Shown here one piece after another: positions 1-8,800 of a stretch of DNA of 64,000 nt; the stretch's first letter is position 1; each line of letters starts with the position of its first letter. The position numbers and the translations under genes are program-made. Location: assembly GCA_904394705.1 (NCBI GenBank), contig CAJFNJ010000028.1, positions 1 to 64,000 on the forward strand, given 5' to 3'. The notes beneath the pieces were generated by a model. The model ran no database searches and had not been told where the DNA came from. It saw only the letters and a list, made by a program, of their open reading frames with translations. Source of the DNA: Avimicrobium caecorum (lineage in GTDB: Bacteria; Bacillota; Clostridia; Oscillospirales; Ruminococcaceae).

Positions 1-1
1 A

Positions 2-580
2 CGCATCGGCAACCCGCCGGACAACTCGGGCACGCCCCGGGACGCCATCGGACGCAATGAGGAGGAATACCTCACCGCCGCTGCCGCCTTCCTCCGGGAG
101 CTGCTGGCACGGTACGCGGAAAAAACCTCTTCCGCTGACAACACCCATCATACCACAAATAGGCAGAACTTCCAACCACCTGCCGCTACAAAAGGGGAAT
201 ATGAGCAGTTCCAGCAGGAAAATCCCGATTCCGGCGTAATCAAGACCCAGGTATTCACCGCCCGGCGCACCTATCCGGTGGAAAATGCCCAGGTAAACCT
301 CTACAAGGTCTTTCCGGATGGGGCCTACCTCATCGACAGCCAGTTCACCGACCGTTCCGGACAGGTGAAGCCGGTGACGGTCCCGGCTCTGGAACGCTGT
401 CTTTCCGAACCCCCCGGTGATCCCACTCCGTATGTCAGCTACCGGATCTCCGTATCCCATCCGGATTTCATGGACGCAGTCATTGAGCAGGTCCCGGTGT
501 TCGAAGGGGTTACCTCCCTGCAGGCTGTGGATCTGATCCCGGCTGCGGCCGCACCGGTGGACAGCCCGGATGAACCCTGA
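2..580 (+). CDS. C-terminal part of a cell-wall/spore-associated protein with a carboxypeptidase-regulatory-like domain (5' truncated)
   Basis: The frame is open from base 2 to the TGA at 578-580, so the start lies outside the window; about 192 residues are visible. The first 40 or so residues form an alpha-helical tail (EEEYLTAAAAFLREL) that could close an upstream enzymatic domain. A polar linker follows, and then a beta-rich segment from about residue 78: PVENAQVNLYKVFPDGAYLI, a TD-SG turn, PYVSYRISV and a terminal VPVFEGVTSLQ stretch. That resembles transthyretin/carboxypeptidase-regulatory folds. The next gene, a SpoIID-like peptidoglycan-binding protein, begins 16 bases downstream, so the two are probably co-transcribed and act on the spore or cell wall. 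The missing N-terminal domain may be a wall hydrolase, but nothing here proves it. Confidence 0.6.
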   Translation, partial: RIGNPPDNSGTPRDAIGRNEEEYLTAAAAFLRELLARYAEKTSSADNTHHTTNRQNFQPPAATKGEYEQFQQENPDSGVIKTQVFTARRTYPVENAQVNLYKVFPDGAYLIDSQFTDRSGQVKPVTVPALERCLSEPPGDPTPYVSYRISVSHPDFMDAVIEQVPVFEGVTSLQAVDLIPAAAAPVDSPDEP

Positions 581-596
581 AAGGAGGCAGCTTTCC

Positions 597-2000
597 GTGA
601 TCAATCTTCCTGAGTCCACACCGCCGGAAACCCGGCTCCCTGTTGTGCCGGAAACCATTGTTGTCCATCTGGGCGCCCCCAACCAGCCGGCGGAAAATGT
701 GGAGATCCCCTTCTCCGACTATATCAAGAATGTGGCGTCCAGTGAGATCTATCCCACCTGGCCCGAAGAGGCGCTCCGGGCCAATATCTACGCCCAGATC
801 TCCTTTGCCCTCAACCGCATCTATACTGAATGGTACCGCAGCCGGGGCTATGATTTCGACATCACTTCCTCTACCCAGTTCGACCAGGCCTTTGTCAAGG
901 ACCGGGATGTGTTCGAAAATGTCAGCGACATCGTGGATGAGATTTTCAATGACTACCTCTGCCGTCCCGACCAGGCCAATCCGCTCTTTGCCCAGTTCTG
1001 CAGCGGCACCACAGTCACCTGTGACGGACTGTCCCAGTGGGGCAGCGTGGACCTCGCCAACCAGGGCCTGGACGCACTGGAGATCCTGCGTACCTATTAC
1101 GGCGACGATCTGGAACTGGTGGAGGACGCCCCCATCGAAAACCTCACCGAATCCTATCCCGGAGTGCCGCTGGAACTGGGGGACAGCAACAACGATGTGT
1201 ATGTCATCCAGCAGTCACTGAACCGCATCCGCAGGAATTTCCCGGCTATCCCACGGATTCCGCTGGAGGACGGTGTCTTTGATCCCGCTACCCAGGAGGC
1301 AGTCCGGGTGTTCCAGCAGGTGTTCAATATGCCGGTGACCGGCGTAGTGGATAAGGCCACCTGGTACCGGATCAAGGAGATCTACACCAGCGTCAAGAAG
1401 CTGGCTGACCTGTACAGCGAGGGCATCCGTCTGGACGAGGCCGAGCTGCTCTATCCCGGACAGCTCACAGTGGGCGATACCGGTCTGCCGGTGACCACCA
1501 TCCAGTACTATCTCAACGCCTTTGCCTACTTTAACCCCTATATCCCCGCTGTGCCCATTGACGGGATTTACAGCTCAGATACCGCTGCCGCTGTGGAGGT
1601 CTTTCAGCGCCAGTACGGTCTGGACCCCACCGGCATCACCGACCGGGAAACCTGGTACAAAATGCAGGAGGTCTACCGGGGTATCCTCTCGGTGGTGGAT
1701 ACGGAATTCGGCGATCTGAAACCGGCGATCTATCCGGGCTATCTGCTCAGCCAGGGGCTGGAAAACCAGGATGTGGAGAATCTCCAGCGCTATCTGACCT
1801 ATATCTCCCGCTATCTGCCGGAGATCCCGCTCACCGAAGTCACCGGCTATTTCGGCACCAAGACCGAAGAGGCAGTCCGGGCATTCCAGGAACTGTACGG
1901 CATTCCCGCAACCGGGCGGGTCGGCGCCCTGACCTGGAACACCATCACCTTTGTGTACCGGCGGCTGCTTTCTGAGCAAAATAATACCGGGGAATCCTGA
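597..2000 (+). CDS. SpoIID-like domain protein with three peptidoglycan-binding repeats
   Basis: 467 residues from a GTG at 597, chosen because AAAGGAGG sits nine bases upstream. An ATG at 570 is in frame but lacks a ribosome binding site. Residues 20-150 contain a SpoIID/LytB-like region (IPFSDYIKNVASSEIYPTWP, then EALRANIYAQISFALNRIY). Three PG_binding_1 repeats follow at about 195-265, 290-360 and 385-455, each with a DG-F/T-A-V-FQ-GL-TG-TW core. No signal peptide is visible, so localisation is unclear; proteins of this build occur in spore formers and bind or remodel peptidoglycan. It likely pairs with the truncated gene upstream. The function assignment is by domain only. Confidence 0.75.
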   Translation: MINLPESTPPETRLPVVPETIVVHLGAPNQPAENVEIPFSDYIKNVASSEIYPTWPEEALRANIYAQISFALNRIYTEWYRSRGYDFDITSSTQFDQAFVKDRDVFENVSDIVDEIFNDYLCRPDQANPLFAQFCSGTTVTCDGLSQWGSVDLANQGLDALEILRTYYGDDLELVEDAPIENLTESYPGVPLELGDSNNDVYVIQQSLNRIRRNFPAIPRIPLEDGVFDPATQEAVRVFQQVFNMPVTGVVDKATWYRIKEIYTSVKKLADLYSEGIRLDEAELLYPGQLTVGDTGLPVTTIQYYLNAFAYFNPYIPAVPIDGIYSSDTAAAVEVFQRQYGLDPTGITDRETWYKMQEVYRGILSVVDTEFGDLKPAIYPGYLLSQGLENQDVENLQRYLTYISRYLPEIPLTEVTGYFGTKTEEAVRAFQELYGIPATGRVGALTWNTITFVYRRLLSEQNNTGES

Positions 2001-2025
2001 ACAGGACTCCCCGGCGATGTCCGCC

Positions 2026-2514
2026 TCAGCGGATAAACGGGCTCCGGCGCTCGATGAGAATGGTGTCATGCCATTTTCCATCGGCAGCCACTGCGATCTT
2101 TTCCCGGTACCCCACTTCCCGGAACCCGCAGGTCTTGTGCAGGGCCCGGCTGGCGGCATTCTCCGCAAAGACCGAGGACATCAGGGTCCAGTAACCCTTG
2201 GCTTCGGACCGGGCGATCAGCTCCAGCATCAGGGCTTTGCCCACGCCCTTGCCCCGGGAATCCGCCCCTACATACAGGCTGACTTCCACAACACCCCGGT
2301 AAACCGGACGGCTGCTGGTGGCAGAGAGTGCAGTCCATCCCAGGATATGACCCTCCTCTTCCGCAACCAGACGGCAATCCGCAAGATGACCGCGGTCCCA
2401 GTCCTCATACTCCGGAGCAGACTGCTGGAATGTTGCAATCCCGGTTGCAATTCCCTCCAGATAAATCCGGCGCACATCGTTCCAGTCCTCCGGACGCATT
2501 TCCCGAATCTTCAT
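2026..2514 (-). CDS. GNAT N-acetyltransferase, phosphinothricin/methionine-sulfoximine type
   Basis: 162 residues from the ATG at 2514, which is preceded by GGGAGGG; the longer frame to 2550 would run into the promoter. The fold is a single GNAT domain: the N-terminal IREMRPEDW strand and helix, an EVSLYV strand, and an acetyl-CoA loop of the R-x-x-G-x-G/A kind (DSRGKGVGKALM). The C-terminal half has FAENAASRALHKTCGF, typical of the Pat/Bar/MnaT branch that acetylates amino-acid-like amines. The natural substrate is unknown. It is a single-gene unit convergent with the peptidoglycan-binding gene, whose stop is 25 bases away. Confidence 0.85.
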   Translation of the reverse strand: MKIREMRPEDWNDVRRIYLEGIATGIATFQQSAPEYEDWDRGHLADCRLVAEEEGHILGWTALSATSSRPVYRGVVEVSLYVGADSRGKGVGKALMLELIARSEAKGYWTLMSSVFAENAASRALHKTCGFREVGYREKIAVAADGKWHDTILIERRSPFIR

Positions 2515-2541
2515 TATAATCCCTCCCAGAACCTTTTTCCC

Positions 2542-2547
2542 ATTATA
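2542..2547 (-). promoter_or_regulatory. -10 box of the GNAT gene
   Basis: On the minus strand this reads TATAAT, 27 bases upstream of the chosen ATG. The -35 region is weak (AGACAA with a 17-base spacer). The position supports the start at 2514 rather than 2550. Confidence 0.5.
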
Positions 2548-2599
2548 CACCCGATACAGGCAGTTTGTCTGCCCAAAATACGGTATTTCACTGAAATCA

Positions 2600-3910
2600 A
2601 TGAAAGGTGTGGCAAGAATTTTGATTATCTATACTGTACAGACAGGCGATACCCTGACCGAGATTGCTGACCGCTACAATGTAAGCCGCGCGGAACTGAT
2701 CGAAGCCAATCAGCTGAACTATCCCGACCGGCTGGTGGTAGGCCAGGCACTGGTGATCCCCGGCAGCAGTGCGGATACCCATACGGTACTGCGTGGGGAA
2801 ACTCTGTTTCTCATTGCGGAAAAGTACGGCGTGACTGTGGATGAACTGATGGAGGCCAATCCGGAGATTGCCAACCCCTCTGCCATCTACATCGGACAGA
2901 ACATCCGGATTCCCGGGGGACTGCCGGAGCTCAGTGACAGCATCGATGTAAACGGCTATGCCTATTACACCATGAACCGGAACACCCTGGCACGCACCCT
3001 GCCCGACCTGACCTATCTGAGTATTTTCAGCCATGACGCCCGTCCCACCGGACGCCTGGCAGACATTGCCGACAGCTCCATCATTGACGCGGCCTGGTCG
3101 GGCGGCGCCGGGCCCATCATGGTGGTGACCAACATCAAGGAGGGCGGCAACTTTGACAGCGGCCTTGCCAGCTGGCTGCTCACCGATGAAGCGACCCGCA
3201 ACCGTCTGATCCAGAACATTGTGGACACCGCTGTGGAGAAGAACTACTACGGCGTTGACATTGACTTTGAGAATGTCTATGGCGGGGACCGGGAGGCCTA
3301 CAACAGCTTCCTGCGGGATCTCTCGGAACAGCTGCATGCCAACGGGCTGATCCTCACCACCGCCATCGCTCCCAAAACCAGTGCCAACATGAAGGGAATC
3401 CTGTACGAAGGGCATGACTACGCCGCTCACGGACGATATGCGGACCGTATCACACTGATGACTTATGAATGGGGCTATCGGTACGGTGAGCCCCAGGCGG
3501 TGGCTCCCTACAACCAGGTGCGCCGGGTACTCCAGTATGCCGTGACCGAGATCCCCGCCGGCAAGATCCTCATGGGCATTCCCAACTATGGCTATGACTG
3601 GGTTGTCGGCTCCTCCTCCCCCGCCACCGTGGTTTCCAACGTGGGCGCCATCAACATCGCTGTACAGAACAACGCCCAGATCTTCTTTGATGAAACTTCC
3701 AAAACCCCCTACTTCAACTACCGGGACGGCTCCGGACGCCGGCATGAGGTCTGGTTCGAAGACGCCCGCAGCATTCAGGCCAAGATGGATCTGGTGCGGG
3801 AATTTGAACTGGCTGGGGTCAGCTTCTGGCACATCGGCACCTACTTTGCCCAGGCCTGGGAAGTGCTCACCGCCAACTTCCTGGTCAACAAGATCCGCTC
3901 GCCCCGCTAA
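2600..3910 (+). CDS. LysM-GH18 spore peptidoglycan hydrolase, YaaH/SleL-like
   Basis: 436 residues from the ATG at 2600. A TTG at 2621 is equally plausible: it has AAAGGTG 11 bases upstream and would give the usual short LysM start, MIIYTVQTGDTL. Two LysM repeats (about residues 9-54 and 60-106) bind peptidoglycan. The rest is a glycoside hydrolase 18 barrel with the catalytic DxxDxDxE-type motif in YYGVDIDFENV and the late barrel motif LMTYEWGY. Relatives YaaH and SleL are coat- or cortex-associated N-acetylglucosaminidases acting in germination. The absence of a signal peptide fits a protein made in the mother cell. The gene ends directly against the convergent DUF3846-like gene, with no bases between the stops. 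Confidence 0.88.
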   Translation: MKGVARILIIYTVQTGDTLTEIADRYNVSRAELIEANQLNYPDRLVVGQALVIPGSSADTHTVLRGETLFLIAEKYGVTVDELMEANPEIANPSAIYIGQNIRIPGGLPELSDSIDVNGYAYYTMNRNTLARTLPDLTYLSIFSHDARPTGRLADIADSSIIDAAWSGGAGPIMVVTNIKEGGNFDSGLASWLLTDEATRNRLIQNIVDTAVEKNYYGVDIDFENVYGGDREAYNSFLRDLSEQLHANGLILTTAIAPKTSANMKGILYEGHDYAAHGRYADRITLMTYEWGYRYGEPQAVAPYNQVRRVLQYAVTEIPAGKILMGIPNYGYDWVVGSSSPATVVSNVGAINIAVQNNAQIFFDETSKTPYFNYRDGSGRRHEVWFEDARSIQAKMDLVREFELAGVSFWHIGTYFAQAWEVLTANFLVNKIRSPR

Positions 3911-4210
3911 TCACTCCAGACGGCAGCGGTCCATCCTAACCCGGTAGCGCTCCAGCAGTGCTGCCGGTAGATCATCCAGTCCGTGCAGGGATACTCCGCT
4001 CAGCAGGCAGCGTCCATACACTTTTCGGCTGCCAATCAGACGATTGGGCCGCTGTCCCTTCTGATCCCGGAGCATCACCAGCAATATCCCGCTCTCAAAG
4101 GGCGCTGTGATCTCCGCCGGGCCGCCCAGAATCCGTTCCAGCTGCGCCGGGTCGGATGGGATCTCCTCCATCCGGGCATCCTGTCCCGGTTCCAGCATCA
4201 ATACCCGCAT
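3911..4210 (-). CDS. DUF3846-like small protein
   Basis: 99 residues from the ATG at 4210. The N-terminus MRVLMLEPGQDARMEEIP, then LERILGGPAEI and a late NR (RPNRLIG), follow the layout I associate with DUF3846 proteins (a V-EPG-x-P start, a GG-I-E turn and a conserved NR). The biochemical role of that family is unknown; members are often found on mobile elements as well as chromosomes. There are no transmembrane or signal segments. It lies downstream of the MATE gene, but a strong hairpin at 4286-4327 separates them, so it probably has its own promoter, which I could not identify. Confidence 0.55.
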   Translation of the reverse strand: MRVLMLEPGQDARMEEIPSDPAQLERILGGPAEITAPFESGILLVMLRDQKGQRPNRLIGSRKVYGRCLLSGVSLHGLDDLPAALLERYRVRMDRCRLE

Positions 4211-4285
4211 GTTCCTGTCCCCTCTCTGCCGTCCGGCAGTCTTTGGGGATAGTCTGTTCCAAATCCCTGTGCCTATACCGCTTGA

Positions 4286-4327
4286 GAAAAAATCCCCGGC
4301 TCCGCATCGGAAACCGGGGATTTTTAT
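4286..4327 (-). terminator. Intrinsic terminator after the MATE gene
   Basis: Stem AAAATCCCCGG pairs with CCGGGGATTTT around a 12-base loop. On the minus strand it is followed by a run of six T. It lies just after the MATE stop at 4329. The plus-strand side also has T-rich sequence, so it may work in both directions. Confidence 0.85.
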
Positions 4328-4328
4328 T

Positions 4329-5687
4329 TTATCCCAGCACCGGATCTGTCTTCCGGAGCTTATTATAGAACAGAAGAGCCACACCCGCTGCTATGGACTC
4401 AGCCAGAATGAAGCTGACCCAGATTCCGGTCAGGCCGAACGGGCCGCTGAGAATGGCGGCTGCCGGGAGGGTAATCACCAGTTGGCGCAGCAGGAAAACT
4501 GCCAGCGAATAGCCGCCCTGTCCCATGGCCTGGAACATGGTAGGCAGGATAAAGCCGATGGCTGCCGGCAGGAAGGATACCGAGATGATCCGCAGAGCCG
4601 GAACGCCGATGGCGAGCATCTCCTCCGAGGCGTCAAACAGGCCGAGCAGCCACTCGGGCGCTGCCATGAACAGCACACAGCCCACTGCCATGATCACAAA
4701 GCAGACCCGCAGGCTGATGCTCAGGATATGCTGCAGGCGCTTGCCGTTGCCGGCGCCATAGCTGAAGCCCATGATGGGCATGGCGCCCTGGGTCAGGCCG
4801 CTGGCGGGCATGAACACGAAGGTCTGGAGCTTGTAGTAGATGCCGAACAGCGACACCGCTGTGTTGGAGAAGCCGATGAGAATGGAATTGAGTCCCACCA
4901 CCAGTACACTGCCCAGGGCATTCATGCAGGAATTGGGAATGGCGATGGAGGCAATATCCCGGATCATCTTCCAGCTGAAATGGAAGTTCCGAAGATCCAG
5001 CCGCACCGCAAACTTGCCCAGCAGGAACACCAGCAGAGAAGCCAGCATGGCGGTGTGCTGTCCGATCACAGTCGCCACGGCTGCGCCCTTGACTCCCATG
5101 GCAGGGAAGCCGAACAGGCCGAAGATCATAATGGGATCGAGAATGATGTTGGTGATGGCTCCCAGTGCCTGGAGCAGCATGGGGAAGATCATCGAACCGG
5201 TGGACTGGAACACTTTCTCAATGCAGATGTGGATAAAGGAACCGGCACAGAAGGTCAGGCAGATGTTGGTGTAGGTGATGGCATCTGCCAGGATTGCCGG
5301 ATCATCGCTGAACAGCCGGAAGAAGGGTTCCAGCAGGAACTGTCCCGCGATGATGAACAGAACTGCCACAAAAGCTGCCATGAGAAGTCCATGGGCTACC
5401 GCGCTGTCTGCGCCCTCCTGGTCCTCCCGGCCCAGGCTGCGGGAGATATAGGAATTGACTCCCACACCAATACCCACTGAACAGGCCACAATCAGGGTCT
5501 GTACCGGGAAGGCCAGCGAAACTGCAGTCAGGGCATCTTCTCCGATTTTTGCCACGAACATACTGTCCACAATGTTGTAAAGGGACTGAATCAGCATGGA
5601 GATCATTGGCGGGATCGCCATGGACATGAGCAGCGGGAATACCGGCCGCACTGCCATTTTGTTTTCTTCACGAAGGGAAACGCTCAT
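4329..5687 (-). CDS. MATE family multidrug/Na+ antiporter
   Basis: 452 residues from the ATG at 5687 with AAAGGAG nine bases upstream. About 12 hydrophobic segments form two MatE halves. Recognisable pieces are the first-helix FPLLMSMAIPPMISMLIQSL and YNIVDSMFVAKIG, and the mid-protein MGVKGAAVATVIGQ, which is typical of the bacterial NorM/DinF/MepA class. Such proteins export cationic drugs or metabolites using ion gradients; the substrate cannot be read here. The frame extends upstream in phase to 5810, through a leader containing a 17-bp terminator-like hairpin. That extension is probably not translated as part of the transporter, but it suggests regulated expression (see findings). Confidence 0.9.
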   Translation of the reverse strand: MSVSLREENKMAVRPVFPLLMSMAIPPMISMLIQSLYNIVDSMFVAKIGEDALTAVSLAFPVQTLIVACSVGIGVGVNSYISRSLGREDQEGADSAVAHGLLMAAFVAVLFIIAGQFLLEPFFRLFSDDPAILADAITYTNICLTFCAGSFIHICIEKVFQSTGSMIFPMLLQALGAITNIILDPIMIFGLFGFPAMGVKGAAVATVIGQHTAMLASLLVFLLGKFAVRLDLRNFHFSWKMIRDIASIAIPNSCMNALGSVLVVGLNSILIGFSNTAVSLFGIYYKLQTFVFMPASGLTQGAMPIMGFSYGAGNGKRLQHILSISLRVCFVIMAVGCVLFMAAPEWLLGLFDASEEMLAIGVPALRIISVSFLPAAIGFILPTMFQAMGQGGYSLAVFLLRQLVITLPAAAILSGPFGLTGIWVSFILAESIAAGVALLFYNKLRKTDPVLG

Positions 5688-5706
5688 TGATAACTCCTTT
5701 GGCCCG

Positions 5707-5753
5707 AAAAAAAGCCCACTCCCCTGTTTTGGACAGAAAACAGGAAAATGGGC
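5707..5753 (-). terminator. Terminator of the polC operon / possible attenuator of the MATE gene
   Basis: A 17-bp stem, 5714-5730 against 5737-5753 (three G-U pairs, six-base loop). On the minus strand it is followed by seven T. It can end the polC transcript (stop at 5866). It also lies downstream of a good promoter at 5818-5846 and only 19 bases before the MATE start, so it can act as an attenuator. Confidence 0.85.
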
Positions 5754-5817
5754 CTTATTCAGACAATATTTGATTTTCGTGGGGCCGATCATATGCCGAC
5801 CATTAGACACGCAGAAT

Positions 5818-5846
5818 AGTTTACATCAGAAATCTGACTCTGTCAA
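5818..5846 (-). promoter_or_regulatory. Sigma-A promoter for the MATE leader
   Basis: On the minus strand: TTGACA at 5846-5841, a 17-base spacer, TAAACT at 5823-5818. It sits between the polC stop and the hairpin, so its transcript would carry an approximately 125-base leader into the MATE gene. Confidence 0.7.
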
Positions 5847-5865
5847 GCAGTATTTCCCAGGAAAA

Positions 5866-8800
5866 TCAGAAGAAGGACATCTGACTGCTCTCAGGCAGAT
5901 TGCCCAGTGCGCCGGCCTGCCGCAGCAGATCCACCACCGACTTGGAAACCTTTGCGCGGGAAACCACCTCGTCTGCCGAGAGGAATTCCCCTTCCGCCGC
6001 TGCTTCCATGATGTTGCGGGCAGCGTTTTCACCCAATCCCTTGAGGGCTGTGAAGGGCAGACGGATCTTGCCGTCCTCACAGCGGTACTTGGTGGCGTGG
6101 GACTTGTAGAGATCCACCGGCAGGAATTCATAACCCCGTGCCATCATCTCACACATGATCTGCAGCACGGTGAACTGATCGTCCTCCTTGGTGGTACGCT
6201 CATTGCCCAGCTTCTTGAGCTCCTGCATCCGCAAGCGTGCGGTGGAAAGTCCCCGCACAGCCGCTTCGGCATCAATATCGCCGCCGCGGATGGTGAAGTA
6301 GGTGGCATAGTATTCCAGCGGGCGGTGGAGCTTGTACCAGCCCAGCCGGATCGCCGCAATGACATACGCCGCCGCATGCGCCTTCGGGAACATGTACTTG
6401 ATCTTCTTACAGCTTTCGATGTACCAATCCGGAACACCATGCTCCTTCATGGCTGTGATATGTTCCTCCGTGAGCTGGGTGGCAGCCTTACCCTTTCGGG
6501 TGATCTCCATGATCTTGAAGGCCATGGACGGCTCCAGCCCCTTGCCCAGCAGGTAGGTCATAATGCTGTCACGGGTACCGATTACATTGGAAATGGTACA
6601 GGTGCCCTCCTTGATGAGCTCCTGGGCATTGCCGGTCCATACATCGGTACCATGGGACAGTCCCGAAATCTGCAGCAGGTCGGAGAAGGTCTTGGGCTGG
6701 GATTCAATCAGAATCTGGCGCACAAAGTTGGTGCCCATCTCCGGCAGGGACAGGGTACCGGTATTGCAGTCGATCTCCTCCTCGGTGACGCCCAGCGCCG
6801 CCGGGGACGTGAACAGGCTGTATACCGCCTCATCACTGGTATCCACCTCCATCACCGGAATGCCGGTCATATCCTCCAGGTGCTTATAGAAGGTGGGCAC
6901 ATCGTGTCCGAGAATATCCAGTTTGAGGATGGTATCATGGAGGGAATGGAAGTCGAAGTGGGTGGTGACGATGTCCGAATCCGGGTCATCCGCCGGATGC
7001 TGCACCGGAGTGAAATCGTAGACCTCGTAGTTATTGGGCACAACAACCATGCCGCCCGGATGCTGACCGGTGGTGCGCTTGACACCGGTACAGCCCAGGG
7101 TCAGGCGCTGTTCTTCATAGCGGTTCACATGGAGCCCCCGCTCCTCATTGTAACGGCGCACATAGCCAAAAGCTGTCTTTTCCGCCACAGTGGAGATGGT
7201 TCCCGCCTTGAACACATGGGAGGAACCGAACAGCTCCTCGGTATATTTATGGGCCTGGGACTGATATTCACCCGAGAAGTTCAGGTCGATATCCGGCTGT
7301 TTATCGCCGTTGAAGCCCAGGAAGGTTTCGAAGGGGATATTGTGACCATCCCGGTTCATAGGAGTGCCGCAGTGCGGACAGTTCTTGGGGGGAAGGTCAA
7401 AGCCCGACTGCACCGAACCATCGGTGAAGAACTCACTGTGCTTGCAGTTGGGGCAGACATAGTGGGGCATCAGCGGATTGACCTCCGAAATACCCGCCAT
7501 GGTCGCCACAAAGGAGGAGCCTACACTGCCTCGGGAGCCGACATGGTAGCCATTGGATTCCGACTTGAACACCAGCTTCTGGGCAATGATGTAGAGCACC
7601 GCGAAACCGTGCTTGATGATGGAGGTGAGCTCCCGGTCCAGGCGGTCCCGGACAATATCCGGCACCGGATCACCATAGATTTCCTTGGCCTTTTCCCAGG
7701 TGATGCGCTGGAGTTCCTCCTCCGAGCCCTCAATGTACGGCGTATAGGTGCCATCGGGGATGGGCTTGATCTTTTCGATGCTGTCGGCAATCTTGTTGGT
7801 GTTTTCCACCACCACTTCATAGGCCTTTTCCTCACCGAGATAGGAGAACTCCTCCAGCATCTCATCGGTGGTCTTGAAGTAGAGCGGCGCCTGCTCCGAA
7901 GCGTCCTTGAAGCCCTGGCCCGCCATGAGGATCTCCCGGAACTTGGCGTCCTCCGGCTCCAGGAAGTGGACATCGCCGGTGGCAACCACCGGTTTATGGA
8001 GCTTCTCGCCGATCTTGACAATGGTGCGGTTCATATCCCGCAGCTGCTCCACCGAATTGACCGAGCCATTGCGGTAGAGGAACATATTGTTCCCGATGGG
8101 CTGGATCTCCAGGTAGTCATAGTCCTTGGCGATCTCACACAGCTCGTTGAAGCTCTTGCCGTCCACAATCCCTCGGAACAGCTCGCCCGATTCACAGGCG
8201 GAGCCCAGCAGCAGTCCCTCCCGGTGCTTGAAGATCTCACTCTTGGGCATCCGGGGACGCTTGTAGAAGTAATTGAGATGGGACATGGAGATGAGCTTGT
8301 AGAGATTCTTGAGGCCGGTGAGGTTCTGCACCAGGATACAGATGTGGTAGGACGGCAGTTTCTTGACATCCACCACGGTAATGCCGGTATTGATCTGGTC
8401 CACTGCCGTGATCTGCTTTTCCTCCTGCATGATTTTGGCTTCCGCCAGGAAGATCCCCGCCAGGGTGCGGGCGTCGTCACAGGCCCGGTGGTGATGGAAA
8501 TCCGCCAGTTTCAGATGCTTGGCAATGGTGTCCAGCTTGTGATTCTTGAGGTTGGGGAACAGCGCCCGGGAAATGGGCACTGTATCCACATAGGTATACT
8601 GCAGCTTGATCCCGTGCCGGGCTGCCGCCGCCTTGAGGAAGGAGGAGTCAAAGGGGGCATTGTGTGCCACCAGGACAGCATCCTCCCGCCCGATGAAGTC
8701 CATGAACATCCGCAGGGCTTCCTCTTCCAGGGGTGCATCCGCCACCATCTCATCGGTGATGCTGGTGAGCTTGACCACCTCATCGGGGATGCGCTTCTCA

